A stretch of DNA of 33,997 nucleotides from Oscillospiraceae bacterium (GCA_017412585.1 JAFPXK010000039.1:1-33997), one strand, 5' to 3'. Shown: positions 22,008-30,505, counted from the stretch's first letter. Notes: a model not told the origin generated them from the letters alone. A program made the numbers and translations.

Positions 22008-24009
22008 ACTTAAGAAGCACGTTGTCGCCGTGGGCCCCGGCGCTCTGGTCGCCGAAGTAGGCGTTGATGACCTCCACCGCCGTGGAGGCCAGAGCCGCGC
22101 CGGCGCCGCCCTTTTCGATGACGATGGCCACGGCGATCTCCGGGTTTTCGTAGGGGGCGTAGGCCACGAACACGCCGTTGGCGATGTCGGTGCCCACCTG
22201 GGCCGAGCCGGTCTTGGCCCCGGCGCTGACCACGCAATTTTTGAACGAGCCGTACAGCGAGCCGGTGGTCAGGTTGTGCATGCCGGTGGTGACGGCCTGG
22301 AGGGTGGCAGGGGAGATGTCCACCACGTTCTCCGGCTCCTTGTCGTAGACGTAAAGGAGGCGGGAGTTGTCAAAGCTCCTGACGCTCTTGAGCAGGTGGG
22401 CGCTGTAATGCTCCCCGCCGCCCACCAGCGTGGCGATGTAGTTGGAAAGCTGGAGGGGGGTGAACAGATTGTAGCTCTGGCCGATGGCGGCGGTGATGGT
22501 CTGGCCATCCGTCCAGTCCAGGCCGTTGCGCTCGGCGTATTCCGGGGAGGCCAGGGCGCCGCTGCTGTCGCCGATCTCAATGCCGGTGGAGCGGCCCAGG
22601 CCGAAGGCGGTGGCGTAGTCGTCAATGGTTTGGATGCCCGTGAGCCTGCCCACCTCGTAGAAGAAATAGTTGCAGGAGTTGGTGATGGCCTGGGTCACGT
22701 TCTGGCTGCCGTGGGTATAGCCGTAGGCCAAGGCCCAGCAGGCGGGCTGGGGCCACTGGTAATAGGTGTACCGGCCCCGGTCCACCACCGTGGAGGAGGG
22801 GGTGATGACGCCGCTCTCCAGCGCCGCCACGGCGGTACACATCTTAAAGGTGGAGCCGGGGGCGTAGATGCCGTTCAGCGCACGGTTAAACATGGGCAGC
22901 CGATCGTCTGCCAGCAGCTGGGAATAGGTCTCGTTGAAGGCGGAGAGGTCGAAGGTGGGGTAGGAGGCCAGGGCCAGCACCTCTCCGGTGCCCACGTGGG
23001 TGACGGCGATGGCGCCGCCCCGCTGGAAGGAGTCCTTGTCCATCATGCCCTGAATGGTGGCGGCCAGGGCCTCTTCGCAGGCAGCCTGCAGGTCGATGTC
23101 GATGGTGAGGGCCACGGTGCCGCCGGGCTGGGGCTGCTTGGTGAACAGTTCTCCCGTCACGTGGCCCTGGCTGTCGGTGGTGATGAGCCGCTTGCCCTCC
23201 ACGCCGTGGAGATAGGACTCAAAGGCCTTTTCCACGCCGCTGGAGCCCACAAGGGCGTCCATGGAGTAGCCCAAATCCTTATATTCCGGCCAATCCTCGG
23301 CGTAGATCCGGGAGATGCGGCCCAGAATGTGGGCGGCGTAGGTGGTGTTGTACACCCGCTTGGAGGAGGTGCCGGTTTTCACGCCCTCCAGCCGGGCGTC
23401 TGCCACCTGGCTCAAAAGGGCCACGCTCACGTCCTCAGCAAAAACGTAGCTGCTGCGGGAATACAGCTCGTACCGCACCCCGGCGATGGCCCGGGCCTGG
23501 TCGTCGGTGTAGCTGTCGTCAATGGCAAAGAGCTGCCGCAGGGCCTTTAAGAGGGCGGCGCCGTCCAGGTTGTCCGCCAGCCTGGCCTTTTTGCAGAAGG
23601 CGGCGAAGCTGTCGCCCAGGGCGTCGGCGGTAAGGCGGTAGGGGGCCTGGGCGGTGAGGGGCAGAGAGTCGTTCCAGGGGGCGTCGTTGCGGCGGCACAG
23701 GTCCACCAGCCGCCAGATGGCCTCGTTGAGGTCGCTGTCCGCCTCAAAGCCCTGGCGGGAGAAGGTGAGGGTGTAGGCCAGGGCGTTGGACACCAGCACC
23801 TTGCCGTTGCGGTCGGTGATGAGCCCCCGGCTGGCCCCCACCGTCTCGGTGGTGGCGTTGGAGGAGATGGACCGGGCCCGGTACTCGCTGCCGTGGACGA
23901 TCTGTACCGAGTGCATCACGGCCACGTATAGAATCACCATGATCCCCAGCAAAACGGGGATCAGCAGCGTCCGCCGGTTGAGAAATTTTCGCTCAAAGGT
24001 ATCCTGCAT
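22006..24009 (-). CDS. mrdA: Penicillin-binding protein 2, elongasome transpeptidase
   Basis: A class B PBP of 667 residues that crosslinks peptidoglycan during elongation together with RodA and MreBCD. It has one N-terminal membrane anchor (about 13-35), a dimerisation/pedestal domain starting RGLITDRNGKVLVSN (61-75), and the transpeptidase triad STFK (386-389), SCN (445-447) and KTG (599-601). The GSSGVEKAFESYLHG block (255-269) is characteristic of elongation-type enzymes. GGGAG lies 7 nt before the ATG. It follows mreC-mreD, but a plus-strand RNA gene (24046-24153) lies in the 160-nt gap, so it may need its own promoter. The repeat at its 3' end offers a terminator hairpin. Confidence 0.92.
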   Translation of the reverse strand: MQDTFERKFLNRRTLLIPVLLGIMVILYVAVMHSVQIVHGSEYRARSISSNATTETVGASRGLITDRNGKVLVSNALAYTLTFSRQGFEADSDLNEAIWRLVDLCRRNDAPWNDSLPLTAQAPYRLTADALGDSFAAFCKKARLADNLDGAALLKALRQLFAIDDSYTDDQARAIAGVRYELYSRSSYVFAEDVSVALLSQVADARLEGVKTGTSSKRVYNTTYAAHILGRISRIYAEDWPEYKDLGYSMDALVGSSGVEKAFESYLHGVEGKRLITTDSQGHVTGELFTKQPQPGGTVALTIDIDLQAACEEALAATIQGMMDKDSFQRGGAIAVTHVGTGEVLALASYPTFDLSAFNETYSQLLADDRLPMFNRALNGIYAPGSTFKMCTAVAALESGVITPSSTVVDRGRYTYYQWPQPACWALAYGYTHGSQNVTQAITNSCNYFFYEVGRLTGIQTIDDYATAFGLGRSTGIEIGDSSGALASPEYAERNGLDWTDGQTITAAIGQSYNLFTPLQLSNYIATLVGGGEHYSAHLLKSVRSFDNSRLLYVYDKEPENVVDISPATLQAVTTGMHNLTTGSLYGSFKNCVVSAGAKTGSAQVGTDIANGVFVAYAPYENPEIAVAIVIEKGGAGAALASTAVEVINAYFGDQSAGAHGDNVLLK

Positions 24010-24045
24010 GAAGATTCTCCCAAAAGATACTATTGTAATAATGTA

Positions 24046-24074
24046 TTGACACCTGACGGGGCAAAAGATATAAT
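24046..24074 (+). promoter_or_regulatory. Consensus sigma-A promoter of the small RNA
   Basis: Perfect TTGACA (24046-24051), 17-bp spacer, perfect TATAAT (24069-24074). This is the best sigma-A match in the window, on the strand opposite to the surrounding genes. Confidence 0.88.
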
Positions 24075-24080
24075 GTCGTC

Positions 24081-24153
24081 ACAGCCGTCGGAGGAGAATG
24101 GATGTGGGATTTATGGTGCCCACTTTCAGACGAACCGGGACGGCTGTTTTTTT
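24081..24153 (+). ncRNA. Candidate small RNA, about 73 nt, between mreD and mrdA
   Basis: From about +7 of the promoter the transcript would begin ACAGCCGUC (24081-24089), which pairs perfectly with GACGGCUGU (24139-24147), followed at once by seven U. The terminator stem therefore joins the two ends of the RNA. Inside is a GUGGG/CCCAC hairpin (24104-24108 with 24119-24123) and an exposed GGAGGAG (24090-24096). An AUG at 24102 follows that SD-like string, but the 25-codon frame continues to 24179, beyond the terminator, so the main transcript could not be fully translated. No gene follows on the plus strand, which argues against a riboswitch. I cannot assign it to a known RNA family. Confidence 0.72.
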
Positions 24154-24168
24154 GTCCCAAATACAGAT

Positions 24169-24669
24169 TTATACCGTAGAAAGATAGCGATTCACCCACC
24201 GCAGCAGGAAGAACAGCGGCACCGTGCCCAGAATGGACAGCACCGTCTCCTGGGCCAGCAGCAGCAGCGCGCCGCGGGCCGAGCCGTAGAGCAGCAGCAG
24301 CACCGCGCCGTGGCCCAGGCCGTTGAGCACCAGGGCGATGCCCGCTCCCGCCAGGGCGCAGAGGAAGGGGGTGGAGATGACCCGCTGGGCCAGCAGGTTG
24401 GTGATGAGGGCCGAGAGGGCAAAGGTCAGCAGGTAGAAGCAGGGCATGATGTCCGGCATCACCAGGTCGCACACGAAGCCCAGAAAGGCGGCGAAGGCCA
24501 CCGCCGTACGCCGCTCCGGGAACACCGCGATCACCGCCGCCGTCACCGGCAGGATAAAGGGGTGAACGCCCCACACCCGCAGCCGGGACAGCACCAGCGT
24601 CTGCACGGCGGCGGCCGCCAGGGCGCACAGGCTGTACAGCACCCACGTCAGCAGTTTTTTCCGTCCCAT
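24169..24669 (-). CDS. mreD: Rod shape-determining protein MreD
   Basis: MreD is a small polytopic membrane protein of the elongasome that links MreC to lipid-II machinery. The 166-residue product has about five or six helices. The GVHPFILPVTAAVIAVFPERRTAVAFAAFLGFVCDLV stretch is typical of the family. ATG at 24669 is 4 nt after the mreC stop, with GGAG 7 nt upstream lying within the end of mreC; a longer TTG start at 24690 would overlap mreC and is less likely. Identification relies on position after mreC plus topology, because MreD is poorly conserved. Confidence 0.85.
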   Translation of the reverse strand: MGRKKLLTWVLYSLCALAAAAVQTLVLSRLRVWGVHPFILPVTAAVIAVFPERRTAVAFAAFLGFVCDLVMPDIMPCFYLLTFALSALITNLLAQRVISTPFLCALAGAGIALVLNGLGHGAVLLLLYGSARGALLLLAQETVLSILGTVPLFFLLRWVNRYLSTV

Positions 24670-24673
24670 AGCG

Positions 24674-25513
24674 TCACTCCACGATGGCAAAGTCGGTGAT
24701 GACGAATACCTCCGTCAGCGCCGCCATGTCGGTTTTTGGCGTCAGCACGCCGTAGCGGATGAGGCCGCTGTCGTCGGTGCGCACGTCCTCCACGGTGCCG
24801 ATGGGCAGCCCGGCGGGGTAGTAGCCCCCCAGGCCGGAGGTCACCGCCAGGTCGCCGTGGATAAGGCTCTCGTCGTCGGCCAGATAGGTGAGGGTAAGCT
24901 GGCCCCTGGCCATCAGCGAAAGCTGGCCCTGGGCCACTGCCGTCGATTGCACCCGGAACACGGTGGCGCCGATGGCGCTCTCCGGGTCCAGGATGGTGGT
25001 GACGGTGCTCCAGTTGGCGCCGGCGTCGGTGACCACGCCCACCAGATAGCCGTAGGGGTCCACCACGCAGTCGCCGATGGCGATGTCAAAGTTGGTGCCC
25101 TTGCCCAGGGTGAAGCTGCTCTCCCAGTTGGAGGCGGAGCGGCTGACGATCCAGGCCGACTCCAGGGCGAAGTCGCTGTGCCGCTGGCGCAGCTGCAAAA
25201 GGTGGCGCAGATTGGCGTTTTCCCGGCTGTCGGCCTGGCCCTGGCGCACCTGCTCCTGCAAATCCGCCACCTGTTGGCGCAGGTCCTCGTTCTCCTGCTG
25301 CAGCGTCTCGATGGACTGGAAATGGTCCGCCGCCGATTCCACCCAGCCGGACACCGTCTGTGCCGCCGAGCGGAAGGGGGAGGCGATGACCCCGGCGGCG
25401 TTGCGCACGAAGCTGGTCTCGTCGCCCCAGGCCGCCATAATCACCAGCACCACCGCCACAATGGCGATGGCCGAGAGCATCCATATACCGTTTTTGGTAA
25501 AAAATCGTTTCAT
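24674..25513 (-). CDS. mreC: Rod shape-determining protein MreC
   Basis: MreC is a single-pass extracytoplasmic scaffold that activates PBP2-RodA. The 279-residue protein has one membrane helix (about 11-29), a coiled coil (SIETLQQENEDLRQQVADLQEQVRQ, about 67-91), then the two beta-barrel MreC domain with GDCVVDPYGYLVGVVTDAGANWSTVTTILDPESAIGA and TSGLGGYYPAGLPIGTVEDV. It overlaps nothing and leads directly into mreD. The usual upstream partner mreB is absent: a repeat-bearing gap and then maf precede it. Confidence 0.93.
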   Translation of the reverse strand: MKRFFTKNGIWMLSAIAIVAVVLVIMAAWGDETSFVRNAAGVIASPFRSAAQTVSGWVESAADHFQSIETLQQENEDLRQQVADLQEQVRQGQADSRENANLRHLLQLRQRHSDFALESAWIVSRSASNWESSFTLGKGTNFDIAIGDCVVDPYGYLVGVVTDAGANWSTVTTILDPESAIGATVFRVQSTAVAQGQLSLMARGQLTLTYLADDESLIHGDLAVTSGLGGYYPAGLPIGTVEDVRTDDSGLIRYGVLTPKTDMAALTEVFVITDFAIVE

Positions 25514-25577
25514 AGCATAACCTGCTGAAAAATGAAATGGAAATATTTGTAAATAAAAAAGGAAGGCGCGAAAAATC

Positions 25578-25602
25578 GTAGGGGCGCTTCAAGAAGCGCC
25601 CG
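25578..25602. repeat. GTAGGGGC-family palindrome
   Basis: GTAG followed by GGGCGCTTCAAGAAGCGCCC. A partial relative (GTAGGGGCCGCCGACCCGCG) lies at about 25663, followed by a CGGCGGACACC fragment near 25700. Confidence 0.75.
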
Positions 25603-25721
25603 TTACCCGGTCGCGGGAATAAGAAAGGCACCGTTGGTTGCCAGCGGTTGCGATTTTCTCCGTAGGGGCCGCCGACCCGCGCATTTTCCATCCGCCCCGC
25701 GGCGGACACCTTAATTATTCA

Positions 25722-26291
25722 TTAAAGAATCTCCACCCCAAACGCCCCCAGCATGTCCGCCAGGGTGGCGATGGGCAGGCCCATGACGTTGAAGAAATCG
25801 CCGTGGATTTTCTCCACCAGCAGCCCGCCCAGGCCCTGGATGCCGTAGGCTCCCGCCTTGTCCATGGGCTCGCCGGTGGCGACGTAACGCCGCAGCCGCT
25901 CCTCCGACGCCGGGCGGAAATACACCTCCGTGGTGACGGCCCGGGTGTCCCGCCTGTCCCCCCGCCGCACGGTGACGCCGGTGCAGACGGTGTGGTGCCG
26001 CCCCTGGAGGGCGGTGAGCATCTCCAGAGCGTGGGCCTCCGAATGGGGCTTGCCCAGCTTCTGATTGTCCAGAAACACCATGGTGTCGGCGGTGATGACG
26101 ATGTCGTCCGCCGCCGCGTCTACGGCGTCGTTCTTCTCCCGGGAGATGTAGGCCACGATCTCCTCCGGCGTCAGCCCCTCGGGGTACCACTCCGCCACGT
26201 CGGCGGGGGCCACGACGAAATCCGTCAGCCCCATGCGGCGCAAAAGCTCCTGCCGCCGGGGGGAGCCGGAGGCCAAAATCAGCTTGCCCAT
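25722..26291 (-). CDS. maf: Maf nucleoside triphosphate pyrophosphatase (dTTP/UTP type)
   Basis: Maf proteins hydrolyse non-canonical or excess NTPs, and in Bacillus a Maf member influences septation. The 189-residue protein has the N-terminal SGSPRR (8-13), ITADTMVFLDNQKLGKP with the catalytic Asp (about 66-82), and DKAGAYGIQGLGGLLVEKIHGDFFNVMGLP near the C-terminus. GKP plus AYGIQG point to the dTTP/UTP subgroup (YhdE-like). Its ATG is 2 nt after the dut stop, so the pair is translated together as a nucleotide-sanitising unit. In many Firmicutes maf precedes mreBCD; here mreC follows after a repeat-bearing gap. Confidence 0.93.
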   Translation of the reverse strand: MGKLILASGSPRRQELLRRMGLTDFVVAPADVAEWYPEGLTPEEIVAYISREKNDAVDAAADDIVITADTMVFLDNQKLGKPHSEAHALEMLTALQGRHHTVCTGVTVRRGDRRDTRAVTTEVYFRPASEERLRRYVATGEPMDKAGAYGIQGLGGLLVEKIHGDFFNVMGLPIATLADMLGAFGVEIL

Positions 26292-26293
26292 GG

Positions 26294-26743
26294 TTATCTC
26301 CCGGTGGAGCCGAAGCCGCCCGCGCCCCGGTCCGTCTCGTCCAGGGTGTCCGTCACGGTAAGGCTGGGCCGCACCACCGGCGTCACCATCAGCTGGGCGA
26401 TGCGGTCGCCGGGGGCCACGGTGTAGTCAGCCGCCGAATGGTTCCGCAATCCCACGCCGATCTCGCCGCGATAGTCGCTGTCGATGACGCCCACGCCGTT
26501 GCTGAGGCTGATGCCGCTGCGGATGCCCATGCCGCTGCGGGAAAACAGCAGCGCCACGTAGTCCGCCGAGGGCAGGGCGATGGCGATGCCCGTGGGGATC
26601 ACCGCCTGCCCACCGGCGGGGATCACCACGGGTGCGTCGATGCAGGCGCAAAGGTCCATGGCCGCCGCGCCGTCCGTGGCAAACCGGGGCAGGGGGATTT
26701 CCTTTCCGATTTTCGGGGAAAGAGGCTTGATTTTCAGCTCCAT
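26294..26743 (-). CDS. dut: Deoxyuridine 5'-triphosphate nucleotidohydrolase (dUTPase)
   Basis: The trimeric dUTPase hydrolyses dUTP to dUMP and PPi, keeping uracil out of DNA and feeding dTMP synthesis. All five family motifs are visible in 149 residues: ATDGAAAMDLCA (22-33), SRSGMG (68-73), NGVGVIDSDYRGEI (82-95, with the catalytic Asp), PGDRIAQLMV (111-120) and RGAGGFGSTG (139-148). It is cotranscribed with maf. The 227-bp repeat copy 2 lies just upstream, so its promoter is probably in the short AT-rich stretch 26750-26796. Confidence 0.95.
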   Translation of the reverse strand: MELKIKPLSPKIGKEIPLPRFATDGAAAMDLCACIDAPVVIPAGGQAVIPTGIAIALPSADYVALLFSRSGMGIRSGISLSNGVGVIDSDYRGEIGVGLRNHSAADYTVAPGDRIAQLMVTPVVRPSLTVTDTLDETDRGAGGFGSTGR

Positions 26744-26796
26744 ACTGACTCCGTTCTGTAATATCTTTACGGTAAAATACTATTTGTAATGAAAAT

Positions 26797-27025
26797 AGCA
26801 TCGCAGATTTCGCGCCTCGCAAGGCGCGAACCATGCAAATCAAAATTTCCGGCGGCGTGTACCCCAGGGGCACTTGCTCTGGCAGCCGCTCGTTCCTCGC
26901 GGGCCATCGCTGGCGTACGTCGGAAATTTTACTTCTCAGGCCACGCAGTGTGCGAGCGAAGCGAGTGCGCGGAGTGGACTGCAAGCCCATTGGCAGGAAA
27001 ACGGCGCAGCCGTTTTTCGCCAGCT
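26797..27025. repeat. 227-bp structured repeat, copy 2
   Basis: It aligns end to end with 21781-22007, with the right-hand 115 bp nearly identical. It begins AGCATCGCAGATTTCGCGCC and ends in the AAAACGGC-GCA-GCCGTTTTT hairpin and CGCCAGCT, 1 nt before the U32-gene stop. The first hairpin is extended by a compensatory T-A pair (CGCGCCT/AGGCGCG), and the outer stem changes from CTGACG/CGTCAG to CCGGCG/CGTCGG while keeping pairing. Confidence 0.8.
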
Positions 27026-27026
27026 T

Positions 27027-29093
27027 TCACTCCACGCCCCGGTAGAAAAGGCCACGGGTGAAATGGTCCGGCGTCCAGTCGCCCTGTCCCCGGTAGCGGC
27101 GGGCGATGGCGGCACATTCCTCCGGCGTCTCGGTGGTGAACCGGAGGCGGGCGTAGGTGAGGCCGCAGCGGAGGTAGTCCTCCTTGTCCGCCAGGAACAG
27201 GGGGGCGCTGTTTTGTATCTCGTTGCGGCAGCCGTAGGCGCAGGTGACGGGGAACCTGGCCCCTGTGCGGTCGGTGAGGACGCCGCCTTTGCCGTGGGCG
27301 CAGCCCACCGTGTTACGCAGGGCGCAGTTTTCCGTAATCATCAGCGGCAGGCGGCCGTAGACAATGGCCTCGCAGGGCAGGTATTTGGCCACGTCCCGCA
27401 TCTGCTGGTGCCGCAGCTCATAGGAGAGGGTGGCGGCGTCCAGCCCTAAATCGCGCAGGAACAGCAGCGACCGGGAATTGAACACGTTCAGCCCGAAGTC
27501 CCCCAGCAGCCTGAGGCCCAGCCCCTCCGCAATGGTCAGGTGGCCCAGGTTGCCCACGGCCACGCCGTAAAGGCCCGTGGCCTTTTGCAGCAGGGCGCGG
27601 AGACGCGGCTCGTCCGCCGTGCGGTAAATCCGGGGCAGCACGGCGCAGAATTTCTGCCCCGGCCAGGCGGTCAAATCCATTGTATCCAGCCAGTCCACGG
27701 GAATATACACGATTTCCGGCGCCGCGGCCAGCAATTCTTCCGTCAGCTGGGCCTTGTCCGACAATGACACCGTCAGCTTGGGGGCGTCCGTCACGGCGGC
27801 AGGGCAGGGGGGAAGGGGGGCTTCCATGGCGGTGCGCCGGGGCGGCAGGGCCGTCATGGCCTCCGCCAGGGCGTTCAGCGCGTCCCGCCGCAGGCCGTTG
27901 ATGGCCCCGGCGGACAGCATGAGTCCCTCCTCCACCGACAGGTCAAAGCGCGCCGCCGTGAACACGGTGCCGCCGGTCTTGCCCAGCCGCTGGCGCAATT
28001 CCTCCGCCGTCAGGCTGCGGTTTCGCGCCGCCTCCGGCACCGGCCCCGTGACGGTGACGGTGTGTCCGCCCCCCTCCGCCGTCAGGGCGGCGGGGGCGTT
28101 GGCGGTGAGGTGGCAGGTGAAGGTCACGGGGGTGAGCCGATGCTCCCGGCTCTCGACCTCCCGCCGCACCTGGGCAAACCACGCCTCGGGCCACCGGGCC
28201 GTTTCGCTGCGGGTGCCCAGCATGTTCGGGCCCTTTTCGCCCCGGAAATAGCCGTCGGTGAAGCCGTCCCGGTTGAAGGCGTCAAATAATTGTTTTTCCT
28301 CCTCCGACGTGGGGCGGCGCTTTTCGTCCAGCAGCCGGCGATAAATGCCGGTGACGGCGGCCACGTATTCCGGCCGCTTCATCCGCCCCTCGATTTTGAG
28401 GCAGGCCACCCCCATGTCCTCCAATTCCCGGAGGTGATGGGACAGATTGGCGTCTTTCAGACTCAAAGGGTGATCGCCCCGGCAGGGGCCGTCCACGCCG
28501 TAGGGCAGGCGGCAGGGCTGGGCGCACCGGCCACGGTTGCCGCTGCGCTGGCCGATGAGGGCGCTCATGGCGCACTGGCCGGAGTAGCACATGCACAATG
28601 CCCCGTGGACAAAGGCCTCCACCTCGGCGCCGCAGCCCCGGCAGATTTCAGCGATTTCCTGGCCGGACAGCTCCCGGGCCAGCACCACCCGGTGGATGCC
28701 CAGAGAGGCCGCCACCCGGGCGCCGCCCAAGGTGTGGAGGCTCATCTGGGTGCTGGCGTGAAGGGTCACGTCCGGCGCCACCTCCCGGGCCAGGTGCCAC
28801 ACGCCCCAGTCCTGGATCAGCACTGCGTCCACGCCCATATCGCTGGCCTTCCGCAGGGCCTCCGCCGCCTGGGGCAGCTCCCGGTCGGTGACCAGGGTGT
28901 TGAGGGTAAGATACACCTTTACGCCCCGCAGGTGGCAGTAGGTCACGGCGTCTGCAAATTCCTCGTCGGTAAAGTTCCGGGCGCTCTGACGGGCGTTGAA
29001 GGCGCCAAAGCCCATGTACACCGCGTCCGCCCCGGACTGCACCGCCGCCTCCAGGGCCTCCCGGGACCCGGCGGGTGCCAAAAGCTCGGTCAT
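27027..29093 (-). CDS. Peptidase U32 family protein (RlhA-like) with DUF3656-type region
   Basis: U32 proteins were named peptidases, but several now have roles in RNA hydroxylation (RlhA for 23S rRNA C2501, TrhP for tRNA). The 688-residue protein has an N-terminal TIM-barrel part (ELLAPAGSREALEAAVQSGADAVYMG, 3-28) and the family signature EAFVHGALCMCYSGQCAMS (159-177), followed by NRGRCAQPCRLPY, supplying iron-sulphur-type cysteines. The long middle region fits DUF3656, and the C-terminal cysteines (ITENCALRNTVGCAHG, VTCAYGCRNEI) complete a second cluster-like set. RNA hydroxylation is inference. Its ATG overlaps the zapA stop (TAATG), so translation is coupled, an arrangement common in Clostridia. 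Confidence 0.9.
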   Translation of the reverse strand: MTELLAPAGSREALEAAVQSGADAVYMGFGAFNARQSARNFTDEEFADAVTYCHLRGVKVYLTLNTLVTDRELPQAAEALRKASDMGVDAVLIQDWGVWHLAREVAPDVTLHASTQMSLHTLGGARVAASLGIHRVVLARELSGQEIAEICRGCGAEVEAFVHGALCMCYSGQCAMSALIGQRSGNRGRCAQPCRLPYGVDGPCRGDHPLSLKDANLSHHLRELEDMGVACLKIEGRMKRPEYVAAVTGIYRRLLDEKRRPTSEEEKQLFDAFNRDGFTDGYFRGEKGPNMLGTRSETARWPEAWFAQVRREVESREHRLTPVTFTCHLTANAPAALTAEGGGHTVTVTGPVPEAARNRSLTAEELRQRLGKTGGTVFTAARFDLSVEEGLMLSAGAINGLRRDALNALAEAMTALPPRRTAMEAPLPPCPAAVTDAPKLTVSLSDKAQLTEELLAAAPEIVYIPVDWLDTMDLTAWPGQKFCAVLPRIYRTADEPRLRALLQKATGLYGVAVGNLGHLTIAEGLGLRLLGDFGLNVFNSRSLLFLRDLGLDAATLSYELRHQQMRDVAKYLPCEAIVYGRLPLMITENCALRNTVGCAHGKGGVLTDRTGARFPVTCAYGCRNEIQNSAPLFLADKEDYLRCGLTYARLRFTTETPEECAAIARRYRGQGDWTPDHFTRGLFYRGVE

Positions 29094-29416
29094 TACCGTC
29101 TCCCTTGCTGCTGCTGCAGCTTGAAAAGCTGGCGCTTCAAGTCGCTGACCTCGTTCTTGGCGGCGTTGGCCTCATCCAGGTAGGCCTTCAGCTGGCGGCG
29201 CAGGTTCTCGGTGCCGTCCTGGTTTTTCAGCAGCTCGTCGGCCATGTTCACCGCCGCCAGCACCGCCGCGTCGTAGCGGCTGACGTGGGCAGAGGCCATC
29301 AGCTCCGTCATCTTCTCGTTCACCATCGCCCCCACCTTTTCCATATAGCTGGGGGTCTCGTCGGCGACCAGCGTGTAGCTCTCGCCGCAAATCGTCATCG
29401 TTACGCGATTGGCCAT
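29093..29416 (-). CDS. zapA: Cell division protein ZapA
   Basis: ZapA is a small FtsZ-associated protein that promotes Z-ring bundling. The 107-residue protein has the N-terminal NRVTMTICGESYTLVADETPSYMEKVGAMVNEKM globular part and a C-terminal coiled coil (NMADELLKNQDGTENLRRQLKAYLDEANAAKNEVSDLKRQLFKLQQQQ). AGGAGG precedes the ATG. Upstream on the minus strand a TATAAT box lies at about 29470 but lacks a good -35. It is divergent from dnaD and coupled to the U32 gene. Confidence 0.9.
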   Translation of the reverse strand: MANRVTMTICGESYTLVADETPSYMEKVGAMVNEKMTELMASAHVSRYDAAVLAAVNMADELLKNQDGTENLRRQLKAYLDEANAAKNEVSDLKRQLFKLQQQQGRR

Positions 29417-29532
29417 GGTGTTGCCCTCCTGTTCCGTCTGATGGGTTTACAAACTTATACAGTATAATTATAGCACATTTTCGCCGGGAGGAAAGAATAA
29501 TTTGTGAATTTGTAAAAAAGACCCGGCACCAC

Positions 29533-29561
29533 TTTACGAAAAGGCGGATTTCGTGTAGAAT
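29533..29561 (+). promoter_or_regulatory. Promoter of dnaD-dnaC
   Basis: TTTACG (29533-29538), 17-bp spacer, TAGAAT (29556-29561), 32 nt before the start codon. Confidence 0.65.
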
Positions 29562-29593
29562 GAGGAAAACGATTACCGTGGGAGGTGAGTGCC

Positions 29594-30502
29594 GTGGCGG
29601 GATACATCCTGGGCGGAGAGGAAAAGAATCTGGTGCTGCGCTGCGCCGAGGTGGACGCCGTCATCGGCGGCAGGAACGGCGACGCGGCCCTGCTGTACCT
29701 GGCCTTGCAGCGCTCCTCCGGCGGGCAGGACGCCGCCGCCCTGGCGGCCTCCCTGGGCATGTCGGAGCTGCGGCTGCGCGCGGCGGAGTCGGCCCTGCGG
29801 GAGATGGGCCTGCTGGGCGGGGGCAAGCCCCTGGCCCCGGCCCGGGAGCGGACGGAGTTCACGCCCCAGGAGATGGCGGCGCTGCTGGGCCAGGAGGACT
29901 ACGCCATGCTCCGCTCCCAGGTGGAGCAGACGTTGGGCCGTCGCCTGGCCGCCGCCGACGACCAGATTCTGGCCGGGCTCTACCATGACCTGGGCTTCCC
30001 GGCAGACGTGCTGTACACCCTGGTGGTACACTGCACCGACCGCACCCGCCGCCGCTACGGCGAGGGCCGCCGCCCCACGTTGCGTCAGATCGAGAAAGAG
30101 GGCTACTACTGGGCCCAAAGGGGCCTTTTTGACCAGGAATCCGTGGCGGCCTACCTGCGGGATTACGACCGCAAGGTGGCGGGCACCGGGGCCTATATGC
30201 GGGTCCTCCAGCTGGGGGACCGCCCGGCGGTGGACAGCGAATTGAAGTACATTCTGGACTGGATGGACAAGGGCTTCCCGCCGGATACGGTGGCCCTGGC
30301 CTATGAAATCACCATCATGCGCAAGCAGAAGATGGACTGGCGGTACCTGAACGGCATCCTCCGCCGCTGGCACGAAAGCGGCTGGCACACCACCGCCCAG
30401 GTGGAGGCGGGGGAGCAGCGCCGGGCGTCCGCCGCCCCCCGGCAGACCAAGACCGGGGCCAGAGACAAGAGCTGGATGAAGAAATATGTGGGGAGGGAAT
30501 GA
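29594..30502 (+). CDS. DnaD domain replication protein
   Basis: DnaD-family proteins act in Firmicutes replication initiation and restart, remodelling DNA and recruiting the helicase loader. This 302-residue protein has an N-terminal winged-helix-like part and two DnaD (DnaB_2, PF07261) repeats: LYHDLGFPADVLYTLVVHC...GYYWAQRGLFD (about 135-190) and ILDWMDKGFPPDTVALAYEIT...YLNGILRRWHESGWHT (about 218-267), the latter carrying the YxxxILxxW signature. GTG at 29594 is the chosen start because GGAGG is 8 nt upstream; a GTG at 29585 overlaps the SD. It is 3 nt from the loader gene dnaC, a conserved Clostridia pairing. Confidence 0.88.
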   Translation: MAGYILGGEEKNLVLRCAEVDAVIGGRNGDAALLYLALQRSSGGQDAAALAASLGMSELRLRAAESALREMGLLGGGKPLAPARERTEFTPQEMAALLGQEDYAMLRSQVEQTLGRRLAAADDQILAGLYHDLGFPADVLYTLVVHCTDRTRRRYGEGRRPTLRQIEKEGYYWAQRGLFDQESVAAYLRDYDRKVAGTGAYMRVLQLGDRPAVDSELKYILDWMDKGFPPDTVALAYEITIMRKQKMDWRYLNGILRRWHESGWHTTAQVEAGEQRRASAAPRQTKTGARDKSWMKKYVGRE

Positions 30503-30505
30503 CCC

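Noticed and set aside
24102..24179. A 25-codon frame (MWDLWCPLSDEPG...) inside the small RNA
   Set aside because: SD and ATG look good, but the frame runs 26 nt past the terminator, so the main transcript lacks a stop codon. I keep it only as a remark.
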